In this document: positions 28,876-40,532 of the stretch, in pieces
Numbering within the stretch: the stretch's first letter is position 1
How the letters are laid out: each line of letters begins with the position of its first letter
DNA from: Hirudo medicinalis
Lineage: Eukaryota > Annelida > Clitellata > Hirudinida > Hirudinidae
NCBI GenBank assembly: GCA_011800805.1
Contig: MPNW01000060.1
Location: 53,842-117,841, forward strand
Direction of reading: 5' to 3'
Length of the DNA stretch: 64,000 bases
Translations under genes and position numbers: made by a program
The notes under the pieces: model-generated
Database searches by the model: none
What the model saw: the letters and a program-made list of their open reading frames with translations, nothing else
What the model was told of the DNA's origin: nothing

Positions 28876-31239
28876 ATGCTTGGCAAGATTGAATTGGCGA
28901 TAGCGATTTTGTTCTTAACGATGACAAAGTTGGGGGCCGAAGGTAATTTTGAAGAATGCATTTTAGATGCTAAATAATTTAACTAATTAAAGTTTGTTTT
29001 AGAGCATTTTTGGTTCAATTTCAGAAGTAAAATTTGCTTGCGTGACTTTCTGCATAATGTATTCCGACGGTAATAGAATTGCTACATTCTTGCTGAATAA
29101 TAAAGAATCTGTCACACCTCGAACAGTGCTCATCAACACAACTAAAGTAACAAATTAATAATATCTATTATAAGTTGATTAACGTTAATTATTATTAATG
29201 ATAGTATAATGAGCTAACTCAACCTTGCTCCAGAACGAGAACAGTTGTATGTCACTTAAGTGAACTATATTTTTTAGTCATCACATGCAAATGTATTTAT
29301 GTACTTATCCGATATTTTGAGTGCCTTTTGTATCCGAATGGGATATGAAGGCACTTTTCAATCAATCTACCATTTATATAGCGCCCCTACCCGAGGGCGC
29401 TCCCTGGCGGTGCAGGCCGGGTTGCGAACACGAACACGACTGTTGCTATTACGACCGCATGCAAGAACGCAACCCATTCGGCCAACCTGCATGTGTGGTG
29501 TGTTTTAGATACTAGCAGTTTCAATCATGGGAGATCCGCCTAAAGCAAGAGGATTCACCCTTCAGTCGACTCCCTCGGGACTTTTCACCACTGGGAAGAA
29601 GAAATGGAAGTGCATCCCACGCGTAGAGGTGGATGGCGAGTGGAACATTTGGGAATTCGATGACACATCTTGGAGACAGTCAGAGATCATCGGATCCAAT
29701 GACAAGTGCATCAAACTTCCTGATTCCCAACTGCCTTGCGTGGATATTCTTGATCCAAGGTCTCAGTGGATTTCAACCCCGAAGAATACGCCCGGTATAA
29801 ACGACACGAAGGCAATCCTGTGCAGGATCAACGGTGAGGAAAATGGTGTTTTTAATTTAATTAGTTTTTAATTGCGATTTGGATGTTATTTACACCTAAC
29901 AGATGTAAATCAAAAATGTAAGCAGCGGATGCTTATTATCCAGTACTAACCATTACCAGTACTAGATTAAAAGAGCGGTTATCTCATAGAACCTGACGTC
30001 ATAGCAGAGCTCCAGCTTAACTGCGCTACAAGAAGCAGCTGAATTGGCTAGCTTTGAACTGTGCTTACATCGTGTGAAATGCTCATTTTCGATTAAGAGC
30101 CTTGATAGTATTGGTTTGATTGATTCCCGGCGCCATCGGATGCCTGGAAGATGGAAACCATGCTACTTTGATCGAGTTTTCAAGATTATTTTCTGATATT
30201 GAAAACACCTGAGGAGAAATTTACCCTCTTCTGGGTTAGAATGCTCACGTTGTAATTTCCTGGCAAGAAAGGAGGGCTTGCTAGCTAAATTAGCCAATTA
30301 GCCATGACCGAAGATGAAGAGGAACACCAAATTCAGGGGACTATATGGAACGCAAAAAAGGATTGTAGCAATTCAGAGTCAGAGCTTTGAAAGCAAGCAT
30401 TACAAGAGAATAATAAAGAAGGTGGAAACTTCCATACTTTTCGATGAGGAATGAGAACTTAATCTCTTAAAGCAAAGAAGTTAATGAAAAGAATCCTTAG
30501 AAAAAGGACAATGGAATTAAAATTTGAGCTAGTCGAATCTGGTGTGGACATCATTTATTTTAATTTGATTATTATTAACAATCGATAAATTTCGGAAGAG
30601 CTTACTGTAGCCATCTGCCCTCATTGCTATTACATATATTTTTATTCAATTTACTATTTCTCCAGTCTAATCATCTCGAAATGTGGCGATTTAACTTTAA
30701 AGAAACTAAACTAAACTAAGGTAAGCCAGATTGGCAAATGAATAAACTTGTTTAAAGATCAGTCGATTAAGAGAAATCGTTATTGCTTGGCATCTGTTTA
30801 GAAAGGAGACTATATCCGTCATTCATTCATTAGGCAGTCGTAGTTACTGATTACAATCGAGATTGTGTTACACAATTTACAATAATTAACACTTTATTCT
30901 GTCTTCTTAATGATTTGATCACCATCCAAACTTTCACTTAAATGTTGTAATCAGTGCCGGATTTAGGCATGGTCGAGGGGTGGGGGGGGGGCAGAACCGG
31001 CGCAGCAGAGGTTTATTTGCCTCCACCTAGGTAAATCCGGCGCTGGTAGTAATCTCGAAAATATAATGTTCAAGCGTTCAGTTTCAGGAAAGACTTACAT
31101 CAAAGGAGTCGAGGCCATAATTCCAGGGAACGAAAACATGGGCGTCTTGAAGATCGTCATCATCGCCATCGAATTAGTGATCGTGGTATCGTGCGTGGTT
31201 CTGTACGCTGTCCATCGCCACAAAAAGACTCAGAAATGA
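28876..31239 (+). CDS. Orphan type I membrane protein with beta-sandwich-like ectodomain, 4 exons
   Basis: Exons: 28876-28942, 29025-29146, 29509-29833, 31088-31239; phases agree; 221 residues. Residues 1-21 are a signal peptide (MLGKIELAIAILFLTMTKLG). The ectodomain alternates hydrophobic residues as a beta-sandwich would (SDGNRIATFLLN, TTKILAVSIMG, RGFTLQSTPSGLF) and ends in WNIWEFDDTSW. A W-x-x-FDD-x-x-W motif of this kind is common in galactose-binding-like (jelly-roll) domains; assigning that fold is inference. It has several Cys and N-x-T sites. A helix (LKIVIIAIELVIVVSCVVLY) is followed by a short basic tail ending KKTQK. AATAAA at 31269-31274 is the likely poly(A) signal. I do not recognise a named family. 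The penultimate intron carries a hAT MITE 42 bp before the last exon. Confidence 0.8.
30952..31045. mobile_element. hAT-type MITE, 94 bp
   Basis: Ends CAGTGCCGGATTTA and TAAATCCGGCGCTG form inverted repeats that begin CAG as hAT elements do. The flanks GTTGTAAT (30944-30951) and GTAGTAAT (31046-31053) are an 8-bp target duplication with one mismatch. The interior has a run of G. It sits just before the acceptor of the last exon of the type I membrane gene. Confidence 0.8.
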
Positions 31240-31530
31240 AATCTAAACAACCCCTTCGACAGTTACAAAATAAAGCAGTTGTCTACTTTCTGGATCATTT
31301 AACTCTCCTTAAGAACTTTAATATTCAACTTGTTTAATAGTTCATACAACCTGGGTTTACTACTATTCAATAACTTGAATATTTCGATGCATGAAAAGAA
31401 GAGAAAAGAATAAAACATGGTCAAATAATAAAAAGATAGAATAAAAATGGTTGTAGATGATGAGAACCCCGCATTGCAAATCAAAATTGTACACCTCCGT
31501 GAAATATGAATCTGAAACGGATCACTTTCT

Positions 31531-34500
31531 TTATGAGAAGGCGATGCAACATACCAAAGCAGCTACGAAAACTAACAGCAGAGAGAGAAATGTCACTGTC
31601 CCAATCATGACCAACCGACTGGAATCGTGTGTCGCTTTATATACTTTCCAATGGCCTCCTTCCATGAAGTCGTAATCCACCAGGGGTACCTTTTTATTGC
31701 CATATGCTTTTGTCGTAGTCTTTTTTCTCGGCACCACACCAATCACGCGTGGAAGAGGTGGATTCATGACGACTGGAGCAGCAGTCCTTCCGTCGAAAGA
31801 TAATATTCGATTGATTAAAGTCTTTGGAAGATCGAATTCATTTTGTTGCGTACTTTTAGTTCGTAGTGTAGTTAACACTTTCAGCCTTGGCTTTCCAGAA
31901 TATTTTCTTATGAACTTTATTAATTTAGGGCGGGTCCTTCTGCGAATTCTAGAACGGGATGGAACTAGAGTAATGATGTGCAAATAAAATGAAGTGGACA
32001 TGAACGTTGATGCTGGATAAGTAGTTTCGGTTAGAGTTGTCGTCAATGTGGTTGTGGTCGTTTCGGGTGTTGAAGTGGTTGACGTTGTTGTAGTTGTTGA
32101 AGTTGTTGTTGTAGTTGAAGTGGTTGTATGGAGCTCTGAAGTGGTTGTAGCTGGTGGTACAAAAGTTGTCGATGAGGTGATAGTTTGGGTTTTTAAGTTG
32201 ATTATCTGGTCCTCTATCAAGTCTCCACTCGAAGCCATCTTGTTAGTTTGATGTCTTTCCAAACCGGCCATAAACAATTTCAAAGCATTTGGAAGCAAAT
32301 TTTTTTTACTTTCACGGGAAACTAATTGTTTGCGATTCGAAATAGTAGTTAATTTCTTCAATATTCGTTTTTTCGACTTCGTAGCTAGAAAGGTGGTCAA
32401 CACTTTTTTAAGTTTCTTTCTTGGAGTAAGTCGAGTGGTTTTAATTCTCGTAAGTTTGGTAGTCCGTCTTGCAGTTGCTCTTCTGGTAATTTTGGCAAGG
32501 ATGTTCAGTTTTGTTGTCCTGAATCTTTTACTTTTTACGGCATTAATTTCTAAGCTTCTGGGCTTTACATTCCTAAAATTTCGTTTTGAAATGAATTCCG
32601 TGAGCATATATTTGGCCTTTGTCACTTTCCTCACAGCATTAGCATTGATTATTCTTCTTCCAGGGATTGTTCTTTTAACATGCTTTGCAACGGTTGTTGT
32701 GCTTTTGAATTTAACTCTGAAATCGAAGTTATTTTTAAACTTGAATTTCACCTCTTTGCGTCTGAATTCGGTCTGGTTTGAATCATTTTGGTATTTCTTT
32801 TTGTCAGGAATCACTTTAGATTTCACTCTAGAAACATTTTTCTTTAGAGGGTCGGCATGACTTCCAACAACTTTTATTTTGAGCGCTTGCATGCTTTTGG
32901 TATCGAGAGCCCTTAAAGTTTTAAACTTTATTGTCTTCGTAGGTTTGATCAATTTGTGTGAAGGTTTATTGTATCGTCTTTTCATCAATGTGTAGGACTT
33001 TATTATTTTCTTATTCTTGGTGGATTTTGTCGTTTTAATCTGGTTATTTTTTGAAATATTTAATAACATATTTTTAGATCTTATTTTCTGCAATTTTGCC
33101 TTTCTATTGATCTTCTTTTGAAAGTTGTCATTACCCGAGTTGATCAGACCTTTGCTTACAAGTGCTTTAACCTTTTTTCTAGGAACATATTTTTTGAGAG
33201 TCATACGGCGGATGAATTTGGTTGTTTTGAATATGGCTCTTTTAGAATTGGTGGACTTAAAAAAGACTGGATTCATTTTTCTTGGCACCACTTTTTTTAC
33301 ATTCATTTTTATAGGATTCATCTTCATTAGATTTACCTTTGTTGGATTCATCTTTCTGGTGGTGACCAATCTTACTTTTGCTTCAGCTCTGAATCGCTTC
33401 AACTTAGCAAGTCTCTTATTTGTAGCTTTTCTAAGTACTTTTCTAGAATATGGATTGATAACTGTTGATCTTTCCCACTTATTAAATCTTATGATTTTCT
33501 TTCCTTTCGGTTTGTTCGGGATTGCGAGTAATTTTGATTTATTAAGCGGAACGTTTGGAAAAACATTTGGGCGGATCTTTGGATCTTTGGCTGTAAGAAT
33601 ATCAATCCGTTTATTAAGATACGTGTCGGTGATGTAGTTAAAATTTTAAATTGACTATCAACGACATTTAATGACCCTAAAAATTACATTTAAACATTGC
33701 CAAACATTGATGGGCTTTAAGGTAGAGCCCTGTGCGGTCGATGGTATTGAAATCCACGGTTGTGGTTAGAGGAAGTACGCCTTTCTTCGAATACCGGCTT
33801 AATTTTTGAATTTTGCGTTTTATGTTTGTATTATGTTTGGATACTTATCGTTTATTATATACGTCTTGTAAGTTATTTACACACACACATATATATATTT
33901 CACTTTTAAAGCTTCTATTGGAGGTTTGATAACATCTCCCAGTCCCTTTCATTTCACTACACCATTTTACAATTTTCCCCGAATGATTTTGAACTCCTTT
34001 AAATTTTACTTTCTTTCGGAGAAAAACAGGCATCGACTCGGATAAAAATGGTGAAAATATTTTCTTTTTTTGAGTTAAATGTTGTTAAACCGGGAGTTAA
34101 GTCGTGAAACATTGACTTAAAAGCCCATTGATTCCCATTGTAATATTATACTGACTCCAACATTTCGCGATTTATTTAGATTCAGTTTTCATTCTACCAT
34201 CAAATTCAGGGAATGCTACCCCCCAGTATTGAAGTGGTCTGGAAGTTCCGTTTTGGACATACGCCTCTATAATCAAACTCTGTTTCATTATCATTAACAT
34301 TCGACTGCATTATATAAAGCGGATGATTATATAAAGTTAAAAATGGTATGGTGATGGGTTGTGGTTTCAGGCTGGCTGGGTTATGAAATATTTATCCGCA
34401 CAGACTCTGCTTTAAGGTTTTATTACTATTACGAATTGTTGCTTTTGTTTTATGTTTTCCAATTTCAAAAGGCTCACTTCGCATCTTTTTGGAAAAAGGA

Positions 34501-34725
34501 TGCTTCTTGCTATTTTTCAGAGCTAAACAAAAAAATGCAAAAATGCAGGTTTATGAGGCGGAAGTTGAAAGTCGTAGAATCAAAATGCAAGAGCAATTTC
34601 ATAGCACAAGAAGCGAAGAACCAGCATAAAGTTTATAAATAAGTCTTACCTCCACGATCGTAGCAGGTCGCGAATGTAAAAATTGCAACTGTTAAGACGA
34701 TTAAAATATAAAAGGTCACTCTCAT
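31531..34725 (-). CDS. Orphan 711-residue very basic cell-surface protein, 2 exons
   Basis: Exon 1 (34725-34650) encodes a signal peptide (MRVTFYILIVLTVAIFTFAT) and ends at a good donor. Exon 2 (33590-31531) joins in phase after the acceptor cttacag. Residues 26 to about 510 are strikingly rich in Lys and Arg, with repeated short units of the type KMNP-x-K and many RRxxxRTT-like stretches. Residues about 510-565 are Thr-rich, like a mucin stalk. The protein ends in a hydrophobic segment (LVMIGTVTFLSLLLVFVAAL) with almost no tail, so it is either a tail-less type I protein or GPI-anchored. I do not recognise it. The high charge could suit binding of DNA, heparan sulphate or other polyanions, but that is speculation. 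It converges on the gene at 28876 and is head to head with the gene at 35306. Confidence 0.82.
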
Positions 34726-35305
34726 TTATTTGTTTCCAAACTTGTTGTTGATGCATAGTTGGATTGAGTAATAACGGCCTCCAACTTACAACTCTGAGAA
34801 ACGGAGTTCATTTAAACTGCAAGTCGCCATTGGCAGTAAACTTCGAAGATGATGTTTCAGTAAGAGTTTACGAGTTAATTGCCGCTTTTATTAAGTAATT
34901 AGGTACGGTTTGTTAAGTTTGTTACGGTAACCGGTTTTGAAAATCTTGGCGTGGACATGAACGAACTCCGTGAAAATGTTTGTTTTTACTTTACGCTTTA
35001 CGTAACTCAGAAGACATTGTTTTAATTTCACGTGCAAAACTCTAAAAAAAAATTTTCCCCATGTCGATGGATTGACATTTATTCTCGTATCTAATTATGC
35101 CAAGTGAGAAGTGCTGGTCCCAGCGTTTAGACAGAGTTTTTTAAAGTCTATTTAAAAAAAATTGACAAAAAAAGAATAACTAGACAAAATGAAACAGTTT
35201 GTATGACCATCTCATCACCGAAAGCTTACGTACTTTCACAAAATTATAATATCATTGTTTGAAAACAATAACGCACACACCTCGGATGACTTAATGTAGT
35301 CCACT
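34726..35305. other. Head-to-head promoter region
   Basis: 580 bp between two divergent signal-peptide genes. No gene and no certain core promoter element seen. Confidence 0.35.
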
Positions 35306-35700
35306 ATGGATTGCACCTTGCAGCCACTTTTCATCGCCATCGTTTGTATTTTCTTCTGCAAAGTTGTCACAATAAATAAAAGTTATGGCACTTTTCCCAC
35401 GACCTCCAGCCTTCGGACGCTGCAAAATCCGTCCAGCAACCCTTAGGGGTCTTTGGATATCATCCAGGAAATTCTGACAAAACGTCGAAAAGATCAGCTA
35501 CCAACGGAATCCAAGAAGCGCAGTTGATCGCTATTATGTTGTGCACAACGCTAGGAGGGTTTTTCATACTTTTCCATATTTTCGTAGCTATAATTATCGG
35601 CAAATGCTACAGACCTGACAACATCCATCAAATCGAAGATGAAGAAATGGAAGTCCAACGCATCGCTGAGAACAGCAATTCTGAACTTTTCATGGGTTAA
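35306..35700 (+). CDS. Orphan 115-residue type I membrane protein, 2 exons
   Basis: A signal peptide (MDCTLQPLFIAIVCIFFC) is encoded by 35306-35362. Without splicing the frame stops soon after. Removing a 47-nt intron (35363-35409, gttgtc...ctccag) restores a frame that runs to the TAA at 35700: a short ectodomain, a helix (LIAIMLCTTLGGFFILFHIF) and a cytoplasmic tail with an acidic patch (QIEDEEMEVQ). The intron is very short and its donor is weak, so a sequencing frameshift is the main alternative. No family recognised. The stop is 258 bp from that of CNTD1, which converges on it. Confidence 0.6.
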
Positions 35701-35958
35701 TTGAGAATGAAAGCAAAGCAGTGCTGAAGCAACATCAACTTCTGAACTAACGAAGTTAATTCAATTTTAGGAGCTAAAATAGTCCAAGAAATGTAACGAA
35801 ACATAAGCAAAATCAAAGTTAAATAGGTCACTTCTCCCACGATCTTATTTTTTCAAGCATCAACAAAGGATGACAAAAATCCAACAGAAAACTCTTCTCA
35901 ACACAAAGATATTTCCATTAAAAAGAAATCATGACTGCCACTGAAATTCTCTCATAAG

Positions 35959-37806
35959 TCAAGATTCACTCATGGCGAATGGTCTGAGAATAATGGATGA
36001 CATGTCGACAATATGCGAGGAGTCTATCTCTGAGATTTGGCTAAGATTCTCAATCACCTGTTTGTTGAAATCTTAGTATGAATTTGAAATTTATGTTTCA
36101 ACTGAAGCTGGTGGATTAACAACTTACTGCGTTAGATGAATTCTGATCGACAATGAATGAAGAAGCTGCAATGATCGACGCAGCCAAAAACATGTAGTCT
36201 CTCTCGACGGCACAGATGGCTAACCTGAACGTACATTGCTGAATGTATTTTTTCATCATTAACAATGACACATGGTGGAATTATAAATCTCGAGTTGCTG
36301 ACATAGGAACGACATACCTCTCCGACTGCGAATTAATCTGCGATGACGACAGAACTTGGGCGAAGGTTTGGTAGATTTTCTGCTTATCCACCAACAAAAT
36401 ATCGAGGAGATCGAGGGAAACACTCCTCCGCTTTGAAAGTACATCCTTGCATTCTCGAATTTGGACTGCTTAAGGAAAAATGAAAGTGTTTTAATAGCAG
36501 GAGTGCCATTCAAGCATAACATACAGAATCAAATAATGTATTGGAATACATATAAGACCTAAAATTCAATTAAGCAGCATAAAGATATATTCCGTGAATA
36601 TTATCAAACACATGCAGTATGACAAAAGTCTACGGAGTTTGTTTCAATTATTTCCTATTGTTATTACGAAACGAACTAACAGAGCTTAGCAAGCAGTAGG
36701 TCCACGTAAACAATGGGTGTGGAGTGTTCAATCCTGTAACCGATAGTTTTCAGAACCCTGACCTCAGACTTACTGACTGCGTCCTCGTTGTATTTGTGTC
36801 CAAGCCTTCTCAGCTGAGCGGCAATGTTCTTGCAGCTAAGATGCTACTCAAAAAAAATCGAAACAACTAGAATTACATTTCTAAATTTTTTCCAAGCTTA
36901 ATAAATATAACAGATGGGTTAAATAAATTGCATCATTTAAGCCTAAATGAGTCACACAATCTTGTTCGATTGTTCTACTTATCTTAATAATAATAAATAT
37001 TCTCATTCCTTGTTAATAATTACAACATATGACTGAATAATCACCTTATATGCTGAAACAAATTTGCTTGCAATCTGGCAACAAGACATAAGCCTCAGTG
37101 GGACTTGACTGCATATCCTCGCAACCACTTTTTCCCATTCATTCTTGGCCATGGTGGTTTCTGCATGATTCCTAACATATTGATGCATCTCTGTTAAGTG
37201 TTCCTGCATGAATCTTTAAAACATTCTCTATTCACAAACATAAAATCCATCACCTTACAAAATTCGCTGCTGCAAAGAGGTTGTAATTAACAAATCAGAA
37301 TTTATTCTTGACGGTTCCTCCCAAGGAAGTATTACAAATCATCTAAGGTATCACGAAAACTGTAAGAGTAACTATACGTGTCCTGTTCGATCATATAAAA
37401 CGACAAACGTGCTACAAATTCAGATTCTATTGTCACCTTAACATTTTCAACAATAAGAACAAAAACGCACATCATGGCTACATAAGGTAACGAAAGCAAG
37501 GTTAAAAAAACCACCTTTCAAATAATTCAGAGGCTAAATAGCAGACTTCCCTCGGCAGCTGGAATTCTGTGCACATAGAAAAAATGGCCTCCACGAAAGG
37601 ACCTCGATCAAAATGTCCCTAAAACCAAAACAAAACAAAAACAAAACATGATTTTAAATCTTAAAATCAGCAAGGCCAACATCCGGAGTGGTTAGAGCAG
37701 ACGCCGTTTGAATCCTTTCGATGTTCTCCCGAACCAGCACTCTCATCCATTCATCGAGCTTTTCCGGAGAAAGTGAATGTAACGATTCTGAAATGTCTTG
37801 ACTCAT
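35959..37806 (-). CDS. CNTD1: Cyclin N-terminal domain-containing protein 1, 7 exons
   Basis: Exons: 37806-37681, 37618-37515, 37213-37045, 36843-36681, 36465-36318, 36224-36128, 36057-35959; phases agree; 301 residues against 330 in human CNTD1. The first cyclin box includes FQLPREVCYLASELFERFM and VPLRLMSCCQIASKFVSAYK. The second region has KSEVRVLKTIGYRI, TPIVYVDLL and YMFLAASIIAASSFI, all aligned with human CNTD1 (human has LRLVSCVQLASK and AVGIIAASAF). In animals the CNTD1/COSA-1 family marks and stabilises meiotic crossover sites; that role here is by homology only. The donor of exon 1 (GAT|gttggc) is weak but keeps phase and gives the expected length. Family assignment is good; strict orthology is not proven. 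Confidence 0.9.
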
Positions 37807-39051
37807 GTGAGTGAAAATAGATTAATAATTTAGATCTAAGTTTAAAAGAAACGGTGCCGAAAACCTCGAGCGGCGCAACTTCCCAATTCGCTGATTTCAA
37901 AATAAGTGATTCGTAAGCGCATAATTTAGAAAATTTTTGATAACTTATAATTTTTGAGAAAAAACCAGTTACTAAAGTTTTATTAGATATTGTAACTTAT
38001 TTTTGTGTATGCTTAAATAGTTAAGCAGTTCTGATCGGCCTAAAGATGATTGGATCGTCACAATGTATAACTACAGTATAAAACTATGTATGTAGTCATT
38101 TGTGGGGTAGAGAACTTACCTCTACAACTTTGCTCGTTTTGTAGCCAAAGCTAGGTTAACTATTCCACTCATTGTTTATAAGTACAAGGAACGCCTTGAT
38201 GAACTGTGAACTAACAGCAATGATCGCCAATCACGTTTTTTGCAGTTTGATAAATTTTGACTTACTAAGAAAGTTTAACTAGATTGCAATTATAAACATA
38301 AATACTAAATTTTGAAATATAATACGGATTTTCTTCAGCAACAGAATAATGCAATATAATAATGCTTGGAATTTTGTTAGGATTGAGAGATTGACTTAAA
38401 CATATTCTTGCCAGTGATGCCAAGACTGCCAGCTCAGCATACCTCCCATGAAAAAGAAGGTTATCCCAAACATGCGTTTCTTCGTTTCATACACAATAAT
38501 TCCCTTCCTTTCTCTGCCTCCCCAGGTACATTATGCCTATTTAGGCATTTACAAATGAAAGGAAAGTTGTAGTTCATTCAAATTCCAGATTTAGGGTTAA
38601 CAAGATCACACTCTAGAGGCATGGAATGGTGGAATTTCAGTTAAACAACTTCATTCATTACTTAATTTTCATGCTCGTATTGCGATTAGTCTTAAGGAGT
38701 TGAATAGCATCAAGATATTGTATAAACGCTTTAGGAAGGTTCAATCTCTAAACTCGTTTTCCTTCCCCTCGACCCCGATTAAACCCGATAAACACGGTCC
38801 CAATCAAAACTTTCCCCGGAAAAGAAAAAGTAAAACTTTTCTAGTACTGAAGTTCATTCAGGAAAATAAGTTGTAGCTAGTTGACATGCAAGCATATCAT
38901 GCACTGAGACTTTTAAATTAGTTTAACTAATTTTTGTTACGTTTCAGTGGGCGCTTAAAAATTTGCAGCCAATGTAAATAAGTGGATGGTTGGATCTACT
39001 TACAATTGTAAACATACTTCTCATATTTTATATTAAATTAATTAGTTTATA
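37807..39051. other. Intergenic upstream of CNTD1, no gene seen
   Basis: AT-rich sequence between the start of CNTD1 and a Tc1/mariner element. The CNTD1 promoter should be at the left end. No other feature supported. Confidence 0.45.
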
Positions 39052-40280
39052 CAGTGCGTTGCATAATTTTGGCCCAGGTCTAAGAATCATACAGTTATCT
39101 GAGTTACCTCTGAGTTTTCACCCAAGTATCGTTTTATCATTCACAAGATTGTACTTAATTAATATACAACAAAATTTAGCAATAAAATTTGAAATTCAGT
39201 GAGATTTCGATAAATGCCTTTGATGTTGTTTTACGATGTTTTCACCACTGAGCATGGGGTCACTTCCTGTCCAGGAAATAAGTTTTATTACTCATAAAAG
39301 CTGATTATTATAATAAGGCTCTAAATAAATGGCTTCACGTCTATAACTTGCTTATGTAATAAAAATACTGATAGTTTACGTTATTATAGATGGTTTCTGG
39401 AAAGAGACTTAGTTATATTGAAAAAGGACAAATAAAGGCCTTTAAAAACTTGAATTTGTCAATTTCAGAGATTTCTGGGAGGGTTAATCTCTCTAGAGAG
39501 GTTATAATCCCTCACTTGATTGATCCATAAAGTTATGGAACAAATATTTTTCCAGGAAAAAATCTTACTGAACGCCAGAGACGAGTTGTACTCCGCGAAG
39601 CTTCCAAGGTGTCTAGCTTAACAAGAGACTTACAAAATAAGTTAAATTTGGAATTAAGTCGATCGACCATATTCAGATGCCTTCAGGGGAGTGTTATTCT
39701 GAAGTTTGTTAAGCTTCAGCACAAACCATTTCTAACGGAGGCTCACAAGAAGATACGGCTAAACTGAATAAACGAGACAGATTCGGAGAAGAACTGGGAC
39801 TTTGAACCCCATCGAAAACGTATGGGGAATAAGAATATTCTTGCTAAGAATAGGAGGCAATATTCTAGTGTTCAGGCAAGGAGAGAAGCTTTGAATAAGG
39901 TCTGGAAGGACCTGGATGAAAAGATCTTGAAACCTGTCCTGGATTCATTATAAAATTGAGTTCAGGAGTTAAATATTAAGGAAGGAGATAAGATACATTG
40001 TTGATTTTCATATAAATTTTAATTTATAGAATTGATTTTAATAAATATGGAAATTTATGTCCCCTAGTTTTCCGGTTGATATAAGTACTTTTAGGTATTT
40101 CCAGTTTTTTTTTTTGTGAAATTCGCACGAAATATCCGTCTGAGCTCAATAAATTTGATAAGTTTGTAAATCCAACAAAATGTGTTTCAGCACATTACAA
40201 CAAACTTGTTTATGCAAATCCAGTGCTTAAGAAGTTATCTTTAAAAAAACGAAACTTGGCCAAGATTATGCAACGCATTG
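39052..40280 (+). mobile_element. Tc1/mariner-type transposon, decayed, 1.23 kb
   Basis: Inverted ends CAGTGCGTTGCATAATTTTG and (complement of the right end) CAATGCGTTGCATAATCTTG are flanked by TA dinucleotides (39050-39051 and 40281-40282), as for all Tc1/mariner elements. The interior carries remnants of a transposase in the plus orientation. The two ends differ at only two of the 20 bases compared. Confidence 0.88.
39390..39953 (+). pseudogene. Tc1/Tc3-like transposase remnant
   Basis: The frame begins MVSGKRLSYIEKGQIKAFKN with a helix-turn-helix-like segment (SISEISGRVNLSREVI). After a stop it continues with a second DNA-binding part (LTERQRRVVLREASK...) and, after a further stop, ends in KVWKDLDEKILKPVLDSL, the typical C-terminus. 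Most of the catalytic DDE core is deleted, so the copy is inactive. Confidence 0.8.
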
Positions 40281-40532
40281 TATATCTGCACATTTCCCAC
40301 AGGTGCTGATGTTCCAGCATCAGAGGTTCGAACATTTCAGTTATACATACTTTGTTATTAAAACAAACATTGTCTTATTTTAATTTGTTTTTGCGGTTTG
40401 TCTTAATGGAATCCACTTTTATTTATCATGATGTAATAGCTTGTAAATATGCAACTTTAAAGACACATAAAACATCTTAAGAAGCTTCAAGAAAAATAAT
40501 AAAGACTTTTTCCAATGTTTCCAGTGTCTATA

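Noticed and set aside
32330..33637. Hydrophobic open frames of 170-176 residues, plus strand
   Set aside because: They are antisense to the Lys/Arg-rich exon; complementary codons of Lys and Arg read as Phe, Leu, Ser and Val. The minus-strand gene has a signal-peptide exon in phase.
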